A stretch of 64,000 nt of DNA from Amycolatopsis suaedae (GTDB lineage: Bacteria > Actinomycetota > Actinomycetes > Mycobacteriales > Pseudonocardiaceae): NCBI RefSeq assembly GCF_004214935.1, contig NZ_SFCC01000006.1:358605-422604 (forward strand), given 5' to 3'. A program made the translations under genes and the position numbers. The notes beneath the pieces are model-generated. The model was not told where the DNA came from, searched no databases, and worked only from the letters and a program-made list of their open reading frames with translations. Positions 44,250 through 53,396 of the stretch are shown piece after piece (the first letter of the stretch is position 1; each line of letters opens with the position of its first letter).

Positions 44250-45479
44250 GTGGAGCTGCTGCGCAATGCTGTGCGGCCCTACGCGTGGGGATCGAGGACG
44301 ATCATCCCCGAGCTGCAGGGCCGCCCGGTGCCGGCGCCGCACCCTGAGGCCGAGTTGTGGATGGGCGCCCACCCGGGTGACCCCTCACACGTGGTCGGGC
44401 CGGACGGTGTCGAGCGCAGCCTGCTTGAGGTGGTCGAGGCCGACCCGCTCGGGCAGCTCGGCGAGAAGTGCGCGCGGCGCTGGGACGGCAGGCTGCCGTT
44501 CCTGCTGAAGATCCTCGCCGTCGAGGAGCCGCTGTCGATGCAGGCCCACCCGTCCGCCGAGCAGGCCGCGGCCGGGTACGCCAGGGAGGAAGCCGCCGGG
44601 ATCGCGCGCGACGCCGCCAACCGCAACTACCCGGACCCGACGGCCAAGCCGGAGCTGGTCTGCGCGCTCACCGAGTTCCACGCCCTCGCCGGGTTCCGCG
44701 ACCCGCACCGCACGGTCGAACTGCTGAACGCCATCGAGACGCCCGGCCTGGCCAAGTACACCCAGTTGCTGTCGGCCCAGCCCGACTCCGACGGGCTCCG
44801 CGCGCTGTTCACCACGTGGATCACGCTGCCGCAGGCCACGCTCGACGAGCTGCTGCCCGAGGTGCTGGACGCCTGCGTCCTGCACGTCAAGGAGCGGGGC
44901 GAGTTCGACCTGGAGTGCCGGACGATCCTGGAGCTGGGCGAGGCACACCCGCAAGACGCCGGTGTGCTGGCCGCGCTGCTGCTGAACCGCCTGGTGCTGC
45001 GCGCGGGCGAGGCCATCTACCTGCCCGCCGGCAACCTGCACCTCTACCTGCGGGGCACGGCCGTCGAGATCCTGGCGAACTCGGACAACATCCTGCGCTG
45101 CGGCCTGACGCCCAAGCACGTGGACGTCCCCGAGCTGCTGCGGGTCGTCGACTTCCGCTGCGAGGGGATGCCGGTCCAGCTGCCCGAGCCGGGGCAGCGG
45201 GCGGCCGTGTACCACACCGACGCGCCGGAGTTCGAGCTGTCGCGCTTCGAGTGGACCGAGCGGGACAGGCAGAGTGTGGCCGTCGAACCGGCCGGCCCGC
45301 AGATCCTGCTGTGCACCCAGGGGCGCGTGCGGGTCCGGGCGCTGGACGGCACCGAACTGGAGCTCGGGCGGGGCCAGTCGCTGTGGCTCGCGGCGTCCGA
45401 TCCGGCCGTCGAGCTGGTCCCGGTCGGCGGTGACGCCGTCCAGCTGTTCCGGGCCACCCCGGGCACCTGCGCCGACTAG
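44250..45479 (+). CDS. manA: Mannose-6-phosphate isomerase, class I
   Basis: A 409-residue zinc enzyme interconverting fructose-6-phosphate and mannose-6-phosphate, the entry to mannose metabolism. It opens MELLRNAVRPYAWGS, has PFLLKILAVEEPLSMQAHPS (zinc Gln and His), YPDPTAKPELVCALTEFHAL (zinc Glu), and LPAGNLHLYLRGTAVEI (zinc His). The GTG at 44250 has AGAGGAG about 11 nt upstream. With manB it supplies mannose-1-phosphate for envelope mannans, matching the glycosyltransferase upstream. Confidence 0.92.
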   Translation: MELLRNAVRPYAWGSRTIIPELQGRPVPAPHPEAELWMGAHPGDPSHVVGPDGVERSLLEVVEADPLGQLGEKCARRWDGRLPFLLKILAVEEPLSMQAHPSAEQAAAGYAREEAAGIARDAANRNYPDPTAKPELVCALTEFHALAGFRDPHRTVELLNAIETPGLAKYTQLLSAQPDSDGLRALFTTWITLPQATLDELLPEVLDACVLHVKERGEFDLECRTILELGEAHPQDAGVLAALLLNRLVLRAGEAIYLPAGNLHLYLRGTAVEILANSDNILRCGLTPKHVDVPELLRVVDFRCEGMPVQLPEPGQRAAVYHTDAPEFELSRFEWTERDRQSVAVEPAGPQILLCTQGRVRVRALDGTELELGRGQSLWLAASDPAVELVPVGGDAVQLFRATPGTCAD

Positions 45480-45525
45480 TTCCCTCTAGGCTGCACCCCG
45501 ACATACCGGACTGGGAGGGTGAGCG

Positions 45526-46440
45526 GTGGCAGCTGACGGTGGAACCAAGGCGATCCTGGCGGCGCTGGGAGCGAACGCCGGTATCGCGATCGCCAAGTTC
45601 GTCGGGTTCGCGATCACGGGCTCGTCGTCGATGATCGCCGAGGCCGTGCACTCGGTCGCCGACACCTCCAACCAGGCGTTGCTGCTGCTGGGGAAGAAGA
45701 CCTCCCAGCGGCGTGCGACGAAGGAGCACCCGTTCGGCTACGGCCGGGACCGCTACTTCTACTCGTTCATCGTCGCCCTGATGCTGTTCACCCTCGGTGC
45801 GGCGTTCGCGCTGTACGAGGGCGTCCACAAGGTGACCCACCCCGACGAGCTGACCTCGCCGCTGGTGGCGATCGCCATCCTGGTGGTGGCCATCTGCCTG
45901 GAGACCTACAGCTTCTACACCGCCATCGTCGAGTCGAAGAAGATCAAGGGGGACGCCGGCTGGTGGGCGTTCATCCGCCAGTCGCGCACGCCGGAGCTGC
46001 CGGTCGTGCTGCTGGAGGACGCGGGTGCGCTGTTCGGCTTGATCTTCGCGCTGATCGGCGTCGGCCTGTCGGTCATCACCGGCGACCCGGTCTGGGACGG
46101 CATCGGCACCCTGATGATCGGTGCGTTGCTGGCCGTCATCGCCATCATCCTGATCATCGAGATGAAGAGCCTGCTGATCGGTGAGGGCGCGACCGACGCC
46201 GAGCTGGACACCATCGTCGACGAGCTGGCGGCGGGCAAGGTGCAGCGCGTGATCCACATCCGGACCCAGTACATCGGCCCGGACGAGCTGCTGGTCGCGG
46301 CGAAGCTGGCGCTGGATCCCGGCCTGGAGATGGACGAGATCGCGCGGGCCATCGACGACGCCGAGCAGCGGGTGCGGGCCAAGGTCCCGGCGGCGCGGCT
46401 GATCTATCTCGAGCCCGACCTGGACCGCGCCCTCGCGTAG
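45526..46440 (+). CDS. Cation diffusion facilitator transporter
   Basis: A 304-residue CDF-family exporter, probably for zinc or another divalent metal. Metal-site motifs are AEAVHSVADTSNQ in helix 2 (His and Asp) and LEDAGALFGL in helix 5. About six membrane helices are followed by a cytoplasmic domain (TDAELDTIVDELAAGKVQRV). A long segment between helices (SKKIKGDAGWWAFIRQSRT) is typical of the actinobacterial subgroup. The GTG at 45526 follows GGGAGGG. It stands alone, 46 bp after manA. Confidence 0.88.
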   Translation: MAADGGTKAILAALGANAGIAIAKFVGFAITGSSSMIAEAVHSVADTSNQALLLLGKKTSQRRATKEHPFGYGRDRYFYSFIVALMLFTLGAAFALYEGVHKVTHPDELTSPLVAIAILVVAICLETYSFYTAIVESKKIKGDAGWWAFIRQSRTPELPVVLLEDAGALFGLIFALIGVGLSVITGDPVWDGIGTLMIGALLAVIAIILIIEMKSLLIGEGATDAELDTIVDELAAGKVQRVIHIRTQYIGPDELLVAAKLALDPGLEMDEIARAIDDAEQRVRAKVPAARLIYLEPDLDRALA

Positions 46441-46491
46441 TTCCCCGTTAGGGTGAGCGAGTTTCCACCCGAACGGCAGAGGAGGGCAAAG

Positions 46492-48033
46492 GTGCCCGGC
46501 ACGGGTTTGTGGCGCACCAAAACGGTCGAACAGTCCATTGCGGACACGGACGAACCGGATACCAAGCTACGCAGGAATCTGAGTGCCTGGGACCTGACGG
46601 TCTTCGGCGTCGCCGTGGTGATCGGTGCGGGCATCTTCACGCTCACCGCGCGTACCGCCGGTGACTTCGCCGGCCCGTCGGTCTCGGTGGCGTTCGTGCT
46701 GGCCGCCATCGCGTGTGCGCTGGCCGCGCTCTGCTACGCCGAGTTCGCCTCGACCGTCCCGGTCGCGGGCAGTGCGTACACGTTCGCCTACGCGACGTTC
46801 GGTGAGTTCGTCGCGTGGATCATCGGCTGGGACCTGGTGCTGGAGTTCGCGGTCGCCGCCGCGGCGGTGTCCAAGGGCTGGTCGGTCTACTTGGAGACGG
46901 TGCTCGGCTACCTCTTCGGCGACACTGTGCGCACGACCGCCGAGATCGCGGGCATCACCGTCGACTGGGGCGCGCTCGTGCTGGTCGTGGTGCTGGCGAC
47001 GCTGCTCGCGCTGGGCACGAAGCTGTCGTCGCGGGTGTCGATGGTGATCACCGCGATCAAGGTCGCCGTGGTGCTGTTCGTCGTGATCCTCGGCGTGTTC
47101 TACATCAAGGCCGCGAACTACACCCCGTTTGTCCCGCCGGCGGAACCGGCCGGGCCGTCCGGCAGCGGTGTCGACCAGTCGCTGTTCTCCACCCTGGTCG
47201 GTAGCACGGGCAGCACGTTCGGCATGTTCGGCCTGCTCGCCGGTGCCTCGCTGGTGTTCTTCGCGTTCATCGGCTTCGACATCGTGGCGACCACCGCCGA
47301 GGAGACCCGCAACCCGCAGAAGGCCGTCCCGAGGGGCATCCTCGGCTCGCTGGGCATCGTGACCGTGCTCTACGTCGCGGTCGCGCTGGTGGTCGTCGGG
47401 ATGGTGAACTACACCGAGCTGTCGACGGGGACCCGGGCGGACGGCTCGCCCGACCGCAAGACGCTGGCCACCGCGTTCGCCGCCAACGGCGTCGACTGGG
47501 CGGCCACGATCATCTCCATCGGCGCTCTGGCCGGCCTGACCACCGTGGTCATGGTGCTGATGCTCGGCCAGATCCGCGTCTTCTTCGCCATGTCGCGGGA
47601 CGGCCTGCTGCCGCGTGGCCTCGCCAAGACCGGTGAGCGCAAGACGCCGAAGAACGCGACGCTGATGGTCGCGATCCTGGTCGCAGCCGCCGCGACGTTC
47701 TTCCCGGCCGACAAGCTGGAGGAAATGGTCAACGTCGGCACGCTGTTCGCGTTCGTGCTGGTGTCGGCCGGTGTGATCGCGTTGCGCAAGATGCGGCCGG
47801 ACCTGCCGAGGGCGTTCCGCGTGCCGTGGGTCCCGGTACTGCCGATCGTGGCGATCATCGCGTGCCTGTGGCTGATGCTGAACCTGACGGTGCTGACCTG
47901 GCTGCGCTTCCTGGCCTGGATGGCGCTGGGCGTGGTGGTCTACTTCGTCTACGGCCGCAGGCACTCCCTGCTGGGCAAGCGCCAGGCGACGGAGACCCCG
48001 CTCCCGGTCGAGGGTGCCGACCCGAAGAAGTAG
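46492..48033 (+). CDS. APC-family amino-acid permease
   Basis: A 513-residue permease with about twelve helices of the cationic amino-acid transporter type. The substrate motif GAGIFTLTA is in helix 1, and FIGFDIVATTAEETRNPQKAVPRGI is the family signature. The chosen GTG at 46492 follows GGAGGG by 5-6 nt and avoids an N-terminal stretch lacking support. Mycobacterial Rv3253c, a cationic amino-acid transporter, lies in the same position. Convergent with the next gene, stops 2 bp apart. Confidence 0.9.
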   Translation: MPGTGLWRTKTVEQSIADTDEPDTKLRRNLSAWDLTVFGVAVVIGAGIFTLTARTAGDFAGPSVSVAFVLAAIACALAALCYAEFASTVPVAGSAYTFAYATFGEFVAWIIGWDLVLEFAVAAAAVSKGWSVYLETVLGYLFGDTVRTTAEIAGITVDWGALVLVVVLATLLALGTKLSSRVSMVITAIKVAVVLFVVILGVFYIKAANYTPFVPPAEPAGPSGSGVDQSLFSTLVGSTGSTFGMFGLLAGASLVFFAFIGFDIVATTAEETRNPQKAVPRGILGSLGIVTVLYVAVALVVVGMVNYTELSTGTRADGSPDRKTLATAFAANGVDWAATIISIGALAGLTTVVMVLMLGQIRVFFAMSRDGLLPRGLAKTGERKTPKNATLMVAILVAAAATFFPADKLEEMVNVGTLFAFVLVSAGVIALRKMRPDLPRAFRVPWVPVLPIVAIIACLWLMLNLTVLTWLRFLAWMALGVVVYFVYGRRHSLLGKRQATETPLPVEGADPKK

Positions 48034-48035
48034 CC

Positions 48036-50312
48036 CTACGGGAACAGCAGACCCTGCTCGGGGAAGCGGCGGCCGGGGCGCTCCAGCCCGGCCGCCGTGG
48101 CGACGGCGCGGTCCCACTCGGGGTCGGCCAGGTAGTCGGCGTGCCTGCGCACGCCGGCTGCCCACCGGCGGCCCGGTTCGGGCCTGCGCATCGGGTCGGG
48201 CAGCCAGTGGTCGCCGCCGAGCACCAGCGCGCCCGTCGGCCCGGGGGCGGCCGGTTCCAGCGGCCCGACGCTGCCGTCGGTGCAGTAGCCGACCCCGACC
48301 AGCTTCCCGTCGGTCACCTGGTGCCGCCAGGTCGTCACGCCGCCGCCGAACGTGTCGGTACCCCGGCACAGCCCGCGCCAGCGCCCGTCCAGCCGCCCGT
48401 ACAGCTCGGCCAGCGCCACGTGCGGCAGCACCGTCGGGAAGGCACGCTGGTAACCCCACTGCAGTGGTGACCCGGCGGTCAGCACGCCGACGCGTTCCAG
48501 GTCCTCGTCGGGCAGTTCCTCGGCCAGGCGCGCGACGGTCATGACGGCCAGCAGCCCGCCCAGGTTGTACCCGGCCAGCACCACCCTCGTGTTCGGCTCG
48601 GCGAGGTGTTCCTTCGTCCGTGCCATCAGCTCGGGGATGACCTTGAGCGCGTAACACGGCGGCACCGCGGGGTGGGTGCTCCTCGGCCAGAAGCAGACCA
48701 GGTCGGCCAGCGCACCGAGGTGCCTGCTGCGTTCGGGACTGCGTGCGGCGGTGTAGACGACCCGCAGCAGACCGGCGGCCAGCGCGCCCAGCGCGACGAC
48801 GCCGACGGCGGACAGCGGGGTGAGCCAGCCGGGTAGCGCCCGTGCGGTGAACCGGGCGGTCAGCAGCGCGATGACGGCCACCGACATCGCCACCACGACG
48901 GCCAGCACCACCTGGTGCAGCCTGCGCCGTTCCCAGGCCGACCGGGCCCACGCGGCGGCGGCGTCCGGCTGGTCGGTAGGGCGGTCCTGCAGGATCCGCA
49001 CGATGGCGGGCACGCCACGCTTGCGCCGCCGCAGCGGCACGGCGACGGCGAAGCCGAACACGGCCAGCACGGCGGCGACCAGGATGCCGCCACCCCACAG
49101 GATGGTGACCACCGTGTAGCTGCGCGGCAGCAGCAGGTCGTCCTGCCCGAGCAGCCTGCGCACGGCCACGGCGAACCCGGCGCCGAACCCGCCGCCGATC
49201 AGGCCGGCCAGCACCAGCGCGGGCGCCGCCGCCCAGCCGCCGACCCACGGGCGGAGCCGCCGGGGCAGCACCTTCCACGTCGGCCGGGCCAGCAGCGCCG
49301 CCGGTACCAGTACCAGCGAGAACAGCACCGACACGACGATCAGCGCCGCGCCGAGGCCTTCCACCGTGCCCTGCGTGCCGGGCAGCACGGTGGGCATGGC
49401 CGGCCCGGTGACGACCGGGGCCACCACCAGCGCGATACCGAGGCCGACGGCGATCCGCCGCACCCAGCGGCCCGGGTCGGCGGGGGCGGCCAGTGCCGCC
49501 AGCAGGCACAGGCCCAGCAGGACCAGGGCGGTCGTCCAGACCACGGCGTCGACCGTCCGGTCGGGCATGCGCAGCGGCCCGCCGAGTGCCAGTACCGCGG
49601 CGCAGGCCAGCGCGGCGACCGTGTGCAGTGCCCGCAGCAGCGGGGTGTCCGGGTCGGTGCGCAGCGAGTCGCCGGGCAGCCCGGACCGGCCGTCGGGCGG
49701 CGGGGACGGCTTGTCGACGGTCCAGTTCGTCGCCGAGACCTGGTGCAACACCAGGATGAGTGCCAGCAGCGGCAGCAGGCCGATGGCCAGGCGGAGCCGT
49801 TCGGACTCCCGCAGCCAGTCCGGGGCCGCCTTGAGGCAGCCGGCGCCGGGGGCGAGGCACTGCGACGCGAGCAGGTCGAGCGTGACGACACCGAGCTGGG
49901 CCACCAGCAGCATGGTCAGCAACACGGCCGCCAGCCGCAGCAGCCCGTGGCAGACGTGGTTGAGCGCGGCGGCGACCCTGCTGCCGCGGGGCACCGGCGG
50001 CAGCATCCAGTAGGTCACGTTGGCCAGGGAGAACGGGAACAGCAGCGCCCAGGTGGCCTTGGCCGCGCCGCCCGAGGTCATGCCGCTCCACAGGTAGCCC
50101 TCCAGCACCCGGGGGATCGACCTGGACAGGGCTGGCAGGACCGGACCGGGCGCGGGCCTGCGCAGCCGGTCGGCCGGCCGGATGAACCTGCCGACGCCGT
50201 CGCCCGCGACGTCCACCGTGCTGAACGTGTCCAGCAGCGACTCACCGGTCGTGCCGATCAGCCCTGGTACGCGCAGCTCGACGACACGGGTGTCCGGGCC
50301 GGGCATGACCAC
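48036..50312 (-). CDS. Large membrane protein with a C-terminal alpha/beta hydrolase-like domain
   Basis: 758 residues. A soluble N-terminus (RVVELRVPGLIGTTGESLLD) precedes about ten membrane helices (130-540), then a lipase-like domain with VVLAGYNLGGLLAVMTVARL. In place of the expected GxSxG nucleophile the elbow is GYNLGG, with Asn at residue 583. A later LGGDHWLPDP could hold the catalytic His. Catalysis is therefore doubtful; it may bind lipid or protein. The GTG at 50312 has AGGAG 8 nt upstream and is preferred to ATG at 50306. It diverges from ahcY. No known name. Confidence 0.75.
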   Translation of the reverse strand: MVMPGPDTRVVELRVPGLIGTTGESLLDTFSTVDVAGDGVGRFIRPADRLRRPAPGPVLPALSRSIPRVLEGYLWSGMTSGGAAKATWALLFPFSLANVTYWMLPPVPRGSRVAAALNHVCHGLLRLAAVLLTMLLVAQLGVVTLDLLASQCLAPGAGCLKAAPDWLRESERLRLAIGLLPLLALILVLHQVSATNWTVDKPSPPPDGRSGLPGDSLRTDPDTPLLRALHTVAALACAAVLALGGPLRMPDRTVDAVVWTTALVLLGLCLLAALAAPADPGRWVRRIAVGLGIALVVAPVVTGPAMPTVLPGTQGTVEGLGAALIVVSVLFSLVLVPAALLARPTWKVLPRRLRPWVGGWAAAPALVLAGLIGGGFGAGFAVAVRRLLGQDDLLLPRSYTVVTILWGGGILVAAVLAVFGFAVAVPLRRRKRGVPAIVRILQDRPTDQPDAAAAWARSAWERRRLHQVVLAVVVAMSVAVIALLTARFTARALPGWLTPLSAVGVVALGALAAGLLRVVYTAARSPERSRHLGALADLVCFWPRSTHPAVPPCYALKVIPELMARTKEHLAEPNTRVVLAGYNLGGLLAVMTVARLAEELPDEDLERVGVLTAGSPLQWGYQRAFPTVLPHVALAELYGRLDGRWRGLCRGTDTFGGGVTTWRHQVTDGKLVGVGYCTDGSVGPLEPAAPGPTGALVLGGDHWLPDPMRRPEPGRRWAAGVRRHADYLADPEWDRAVATAAGLERPGRRFPEQGLLFP

Positions 50313-50408
50313 GTGAATTTCTCCTAACCGGGGGTCGTTCGGCCTTGGGGAGGCACAGGGCGAACACGGTACTGTTCGGCTGTAAGCGAGCCTTGGAGGA
50401 ACCGCCTT

Positions 50409-51881
50409 ATGCCCCCCGAAAGCGTTGCCGCGCGGCTGCAGACCCGCAACGGGATCGATTTCGCCGTCGCCGACCTCGGCCTCGCCGAGTTCGGCCGCAA
50501 GGAGATCCGGCTGGCCGAACACGAGATGCCGGGCCTGATGGCCCTGCGCCGGGAGTACGCCGAGGTGTACCCGCTACGCGGCGCCCGCGTCTCCGGCTCA
50601 CTGCACATGACCGTGCAGACGGCCGTTCTGATCGAGACGCTGGTGGCGCTGGGGGCCGAGGTCCGGTGGGCCTCGTGCAACATCTTCTCCACACAGGACC
50701 ACGCCGCGGCCGCGGTCGTCGTCGGCCCGCACGGCACTCCCGAGGAGCCCAAGGGCATCCCGTGTTTCGCCTGGAAGGGCGAGACGCTGGAGGAGTACTG
50801 GTGGTGCACCGAGCAGATGCTCACCTGGCAGGGCGCCGGGCCGAACATGATCCTCGACGACGGTGGCGACGCCACGATGCTGGTGCACAAGGGCACCGAA
50901 TTCGAGAAGGCCGGTGTCGTGCCGCCCGCGCAGGACGACGACCCAGAGGAGTGGCAGGTCTTCCTCGGCCTGCTCAAGGAGTCCCTGGCCGCCGACAGCG
51001 GCAAGTGGACCAAGATCGGCGAGAACGTCCTCGGCGTCACCGAGGAGACCACCACCGGTGTGCTGCGGCTGTACCAGCTCGCGGCCGCGGGTGAGCTGCT
51101 GTTCCCGGCGATCAACGTCAACGACGCCGTCACCAAGTCGAAGTTCGACAACCGCTACGGCATCCGGCACTCGCTCATCGACGGCATCAACCGCGGTACC
51201 GACGTGCTGATCGGCGGCAAGGTGGCCGTCGTCTGTGGTTACGGCGACGTCGGCAAGGGTGCCGCCGAGTCGCTGGCAGGCCAGGGTGCGCGGGTGATCG
51301 TCACCGAGATCGACCCGATCTGCGCCCTGCAGGCGGCGATGGACGGTTACCAGGTCAAGACCCTGGAGTCGGCGCTGCCCGAGGCCGACATCGTGATCAC
51401 CACCACCGGCAACAAGGACGTGGTGATGGTCGAGCACATGGCCCGGATGAAGCACCAGACGATCCTCGGCAACATCGGCCACTTCGACAACGAGCTCGAC
51501 ATGGCAGGCCTCGCCCGCTACCCGGGCATCCGGCGGATCAACATCAAGCCGCAGGTCGACGAGTGGGTCTTCCCGGACGGCCATTCCATCATCGTCCTTT
51601 CCGAGGGCCGCCTGCTCAACCTCGGCAACGCGACCGGCCACCCGTCGTTCGTGATGTCGAACAGCTTCTCCAACCAGGTGATCGCGCAGATCGAGCTGTT
51701 CACCAAGCACGAGGAGTACGACAAGGAGGTGTTCCGGCTGCCGAAGAAGCTCGACGAGAAGGTGGCCAAGATCCACCTCGACGCGCTGGGTGGCGAGCTG
51801 ACCAAGCTCACCAAGGAGCAGGCCGAGTACATCGACGTCGACGTCGAGGGCCCGTTCAAGCCGGAGCACTACCGCTACTGA
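50409..51881 (+). CDS. ahcY: Adenosylhomocysteinase
   Basis: A 490-residue enzyme splitting S-adenosylhomocysteine into adenosine and homocysteine, sustaining the methyl cycle. Hallmarks are [14 protein letters not shown], the NAD-binding GYGDVGKG (277-284), [17 protein letters not shown] and the C-terminal FKPEHYRY. The central insert of about 40 residues ([20 protein letters not shown]) is as in mycobacterial SahH. The ATG at 50409 follows GGAGG. No SAH riboswitch is evident in the 96-bp gap. Demethylation of betaine by downstream genes feeds the same one-carbon network. Confidence 0.95.
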   Translation: MPPESVAARLQTRNGIDFAVADLGLAEFGRKEIRLAEHEMPGLMALRREYAEVYPLRGARVSGSLHMTVQTAVLIETLVALGAEVRWASCNIFSTQDHAAAAVVVGPHGTPEEPKGIPCFAWKGETLEEYWWCTEQMLTWQGAGPNMILDDGGDATMLVHKGTEFEKAGVVPPAQDDDPEEWQVFLGLLKESLAADSGKWTKIGENVLGVTEETTTGVLRLYQLAAAGELLFPAINVNDAVTKSKFDNRYGIRHSLIDGINRGTDVLIGGKVAVVCGYGDVGKGAAESLAGQGARVIVTEIDPICALQAAMDGYQVKTLESALPEADIVITTTGNKDVVMVEHMARMKHQTILGNIGHFDNELDMAGLARYPGIRRINIKPQVDEWVFPDGHSIIVLSEGRLLNLGNATGHPSFVMSNSFSNQVIAQIELFTKHEEYDKEVFRLPKKLDEKVAKIHLDALGGELTKLTKEQAEYIDVDVEGPFKPEHYRY

Positions 51882-51901
51882 GCCAGTGATAGCGGCATAG
51901 G

Positions 51902-51941
51902 CCACCATGCTATCGCATTATTGTGTGCGATAGCATGGTGG
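51902..51941. promoter_or_regulatory. Palindromic vapBC operator
   Basis: Perfect 16-bp arms CCACCATGCTATCGCA (51902-51917) and TGCGATAGCATGGTGG (51926-51941), 8-nt centre TTATTGTG. A possible -10 TATTGT (51919-51924) lies in the centre, and the antitoxin ATG is inside the right arm. Binding of the antitoxin complex would shut promoter and start codon. Confidence 0.75.
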
Positions 51942-52234
51942 TCGTGAAACAGATGATCACTCGCCTCGACGACGAGCTGCACGCTCAGGTCAAGGCGAAG
52001 GCCGAGGACCTGGGCCGCAGCGTCAACGAGTTCGTCGTGGAGCTGCTGCGCGCCGCGGTAGGCCAGGAGGAATCCCCGCAGGAACGGAAGGCACGGCTGA
52101 TCGCCGAGGGCAAGTTGCTGTCCTTCGAGCCGGTGGGTCAGACGATGAGCCGGGATGAGTTCGATGAACTCGCCCGTGGGTCGGGCACAGCGGTGAGCGA
52201 TGCTCTCAACGAGGCGCGAGGTGAGGGCTGGTGA
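51935..52234 (+). CDS. vapB: Antitoxin of a VapBC-type module
   Basis: About 99 residues: MVVVKQMITRLDDELHAQVK is a ribbon-helix-helix strand-helix start, followed by DLGRSVNEFVVELLRAAV and an acidic tail that would mask the toxin. The ATG at 51935 is within the operator palindrome and near the predicted transcript start; GTG at 51944 is an alternative. The stop overlaps the toxin start by 4 bases. It neutralises the PIN toxin and autorepresses. Confidence 0.8.
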   Translation: MVVVKQMITRLDDELHAQVKAKAEDLGRSVNEFVVELLRAAVGQEESPQERKARLIAEGKLLSFEPVGQTMSRDEFDELARGSGTAVSDALNEARGEGW

Positions 52235-52677
52235 CCGTCCTGTACGCCGATACCAGCGCCGTCGTCCGGGCATTCATGCCGGACGAACCCGAGCACGACG
52301 AGTTGGCGAAGTTGCTGCTCGACAACGAGGATCTCGTCATCACGAGTGAGCTCACCAGGGTCGAGTTCGCCAGTGCCATGGCCAGGGCCCGCAACAGTGG
52401 GCGGTTTCTGTATGCCAAGGAGGCGATTCGCCTGTTCGACCAGGAGGTGACGTCCTCCGGTTCGCTGAGCGTCGTGCCGCTGGAGCCCCGAGTCGTCATG
52501 CCGGCGGCGTGGCGCCTCGTGTCGGACAACTACACCCTGCGTGCCCTGGACGCCATCCATCTCGCCGTGGCGATGCACGACACGTCGCGGTTGGCGAGGG
52601 GCCGGCGGGTGGCGATGGTGACCCGGGACCACCGGCAGGCGGAAGCAGCGAAGGCGAACGGCATGGAGGTGCTGTGA
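52231..52677 (+). CDS. vapC: PIN-domain ribonuclease toxin VapC
   Basis: A 148-residue PIN toxin. Acidic active-site residues are D7 (YADTSAVV), E45 (LTRVEF), D107 (LRALDAIHLA) and D133 (TRDHRQ). It would cut tRNA or rRNA when unbound. The GTG at 52231 overlaps the antitoxin stop. Remarkably, its own stop overlaps the start of tmk, an essential gene, so toxin and thymidylate kinase may be translationally coupled. Confidence 0.88.
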   Translation: MTVLYADTSAVVRAFMPDEPEHDELAKLLLDNEDLVITSELTRVEFASAMARARNSGRFLYAKEAIRLFDQEVTSSGSLSVVPLEPRVVMPAAWRLVSDNYTLRALDAIHLAVAMHDTSRLARGRRVAMVTRDHRQAEAAKANGMEVL

Positions 52678-53321
52678 CAGTGGGACGGCTCGTGGTGATC
52701 GAAGGCCTGGACGGCGCCGGCAAGCGCACGATGGCCGACCGGCTCACCAAGGCGCTGCACGATCGCGGTGCGACCGTCGGCACGGAGGCGTTTCCGCGGT
52801 ACGGCCGCAGCGTGCACGCCGACCTGCTGCGAGAGGCACTGCACGGTCAGCACGGCGACGTCGCCGATTCGGTCTACGGCATGGGGCTGCTCTACGCCCT
52901 GGACCGCCGCGGCGCCCTCGACGACCTGCGGGCCGAGCTGGCCACGCACGACGTCGTCCTGCTCGACCGGTACGTCGCGTCCAACGCCGCCTACAACGCG
53001 GCCCGGCTGCGGCAGGGTGCCGGTGGCGAGGTCGTGCGCTGGGTGCGTGAGCTGGAGATCGAGCGGTTCGGCCTGCCCGTCCCGGACGTGCAGATCCTGC
53101 TCCGGGTGCCCCGCGAGGTGGCCGCGGCTCGCGCCGAGAACCGCGCGGCCACCGAGGCGGACCGGGCGAAGGACGCCTACGAGTCCGACGACGCGCTGCA
53201 GGAACGCTGCGGACTCGTCTACGACGAGCTGGCCGCGGCGTCGTGGCTGTCCCCGTGGCGGGTCGTCGACGGCGCGGCCGACGTGGACGTCGACGAGCTG
53301 GCCCGTTTCCTGCTCACCTGA
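52674..53321 (+). CDS. tmk: dTMP kinase (mycobacterial type)
   Basis: A 215-residue thymidylate kinase making dTDP. The P-loop EGLDGAGKRT is at 10-19; FPRYGRSVHADLLREALHG and DRYVASNAAYNAARL match mycobacterial Tmk closely. A start at GTG 52674 overlaps the VapC stop; GTG at 52680 gives the shorter, more family-like MGRLVVIEG. GGAGG lies 4 or 10 nt upstream of these. In M. tuberculosis tmk follows sahH directly; here the vapBC pair is between them. Confidence 0.92.
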   Translation: MTVGRLVVIEGLDGAGKRTMADRLTKALHDRGATVGTEAFPRYGRSVHADLLREALHGQHGDVADSVYGMGLLYALDRRGALDDLRAELATHDVVLLDRYVASNAAYNAARLRQGAGGEVVRWVRELEIERFGLPVPDVQILLRVPREVAAARAENRAATEADRAKDAYESDDALQERCGLVYDELAAASWLSPWRVVDGAADVDVDELARFLLT

Positions 53322-53327
53322 GCCCCA

Positions 53328-53386
53328 AAGCACGTGAAGGCCACCTTCATTACGTGAGACGTGGTGAAGGTGGCCTTCACGTGCTT
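53328..53386. repeat. Hairpin repeat between tmk and the Rieske gene
   Basis: Perfect 22-bp arms (53328-53349 and 53365-53386), core CACGTGAAGGCCACCTTCA, with a 15-nt loop differing at one base from the 40104 copy. It fills a convergent junction, 6 bp after the tmk stop and 10 bp before the Rieske stop. Confidence 0.9.
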
Positions 53387-53396
53387 GTGCCTGGCC

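Noticed and set aside
46567..50091. Very long minus-strand frame of over 1100 codons
   Set aside because: Antisense artefact of high GC; it crosses the permease and hydrolase genes and is composed of Arg/Gly/Pro-rich nonsense.
50313..50408. SAH riboswitch before ahcY
   Set aside because: The 96-bp gap shows no convincing pseudoknot or conserved SAH-element sequence.
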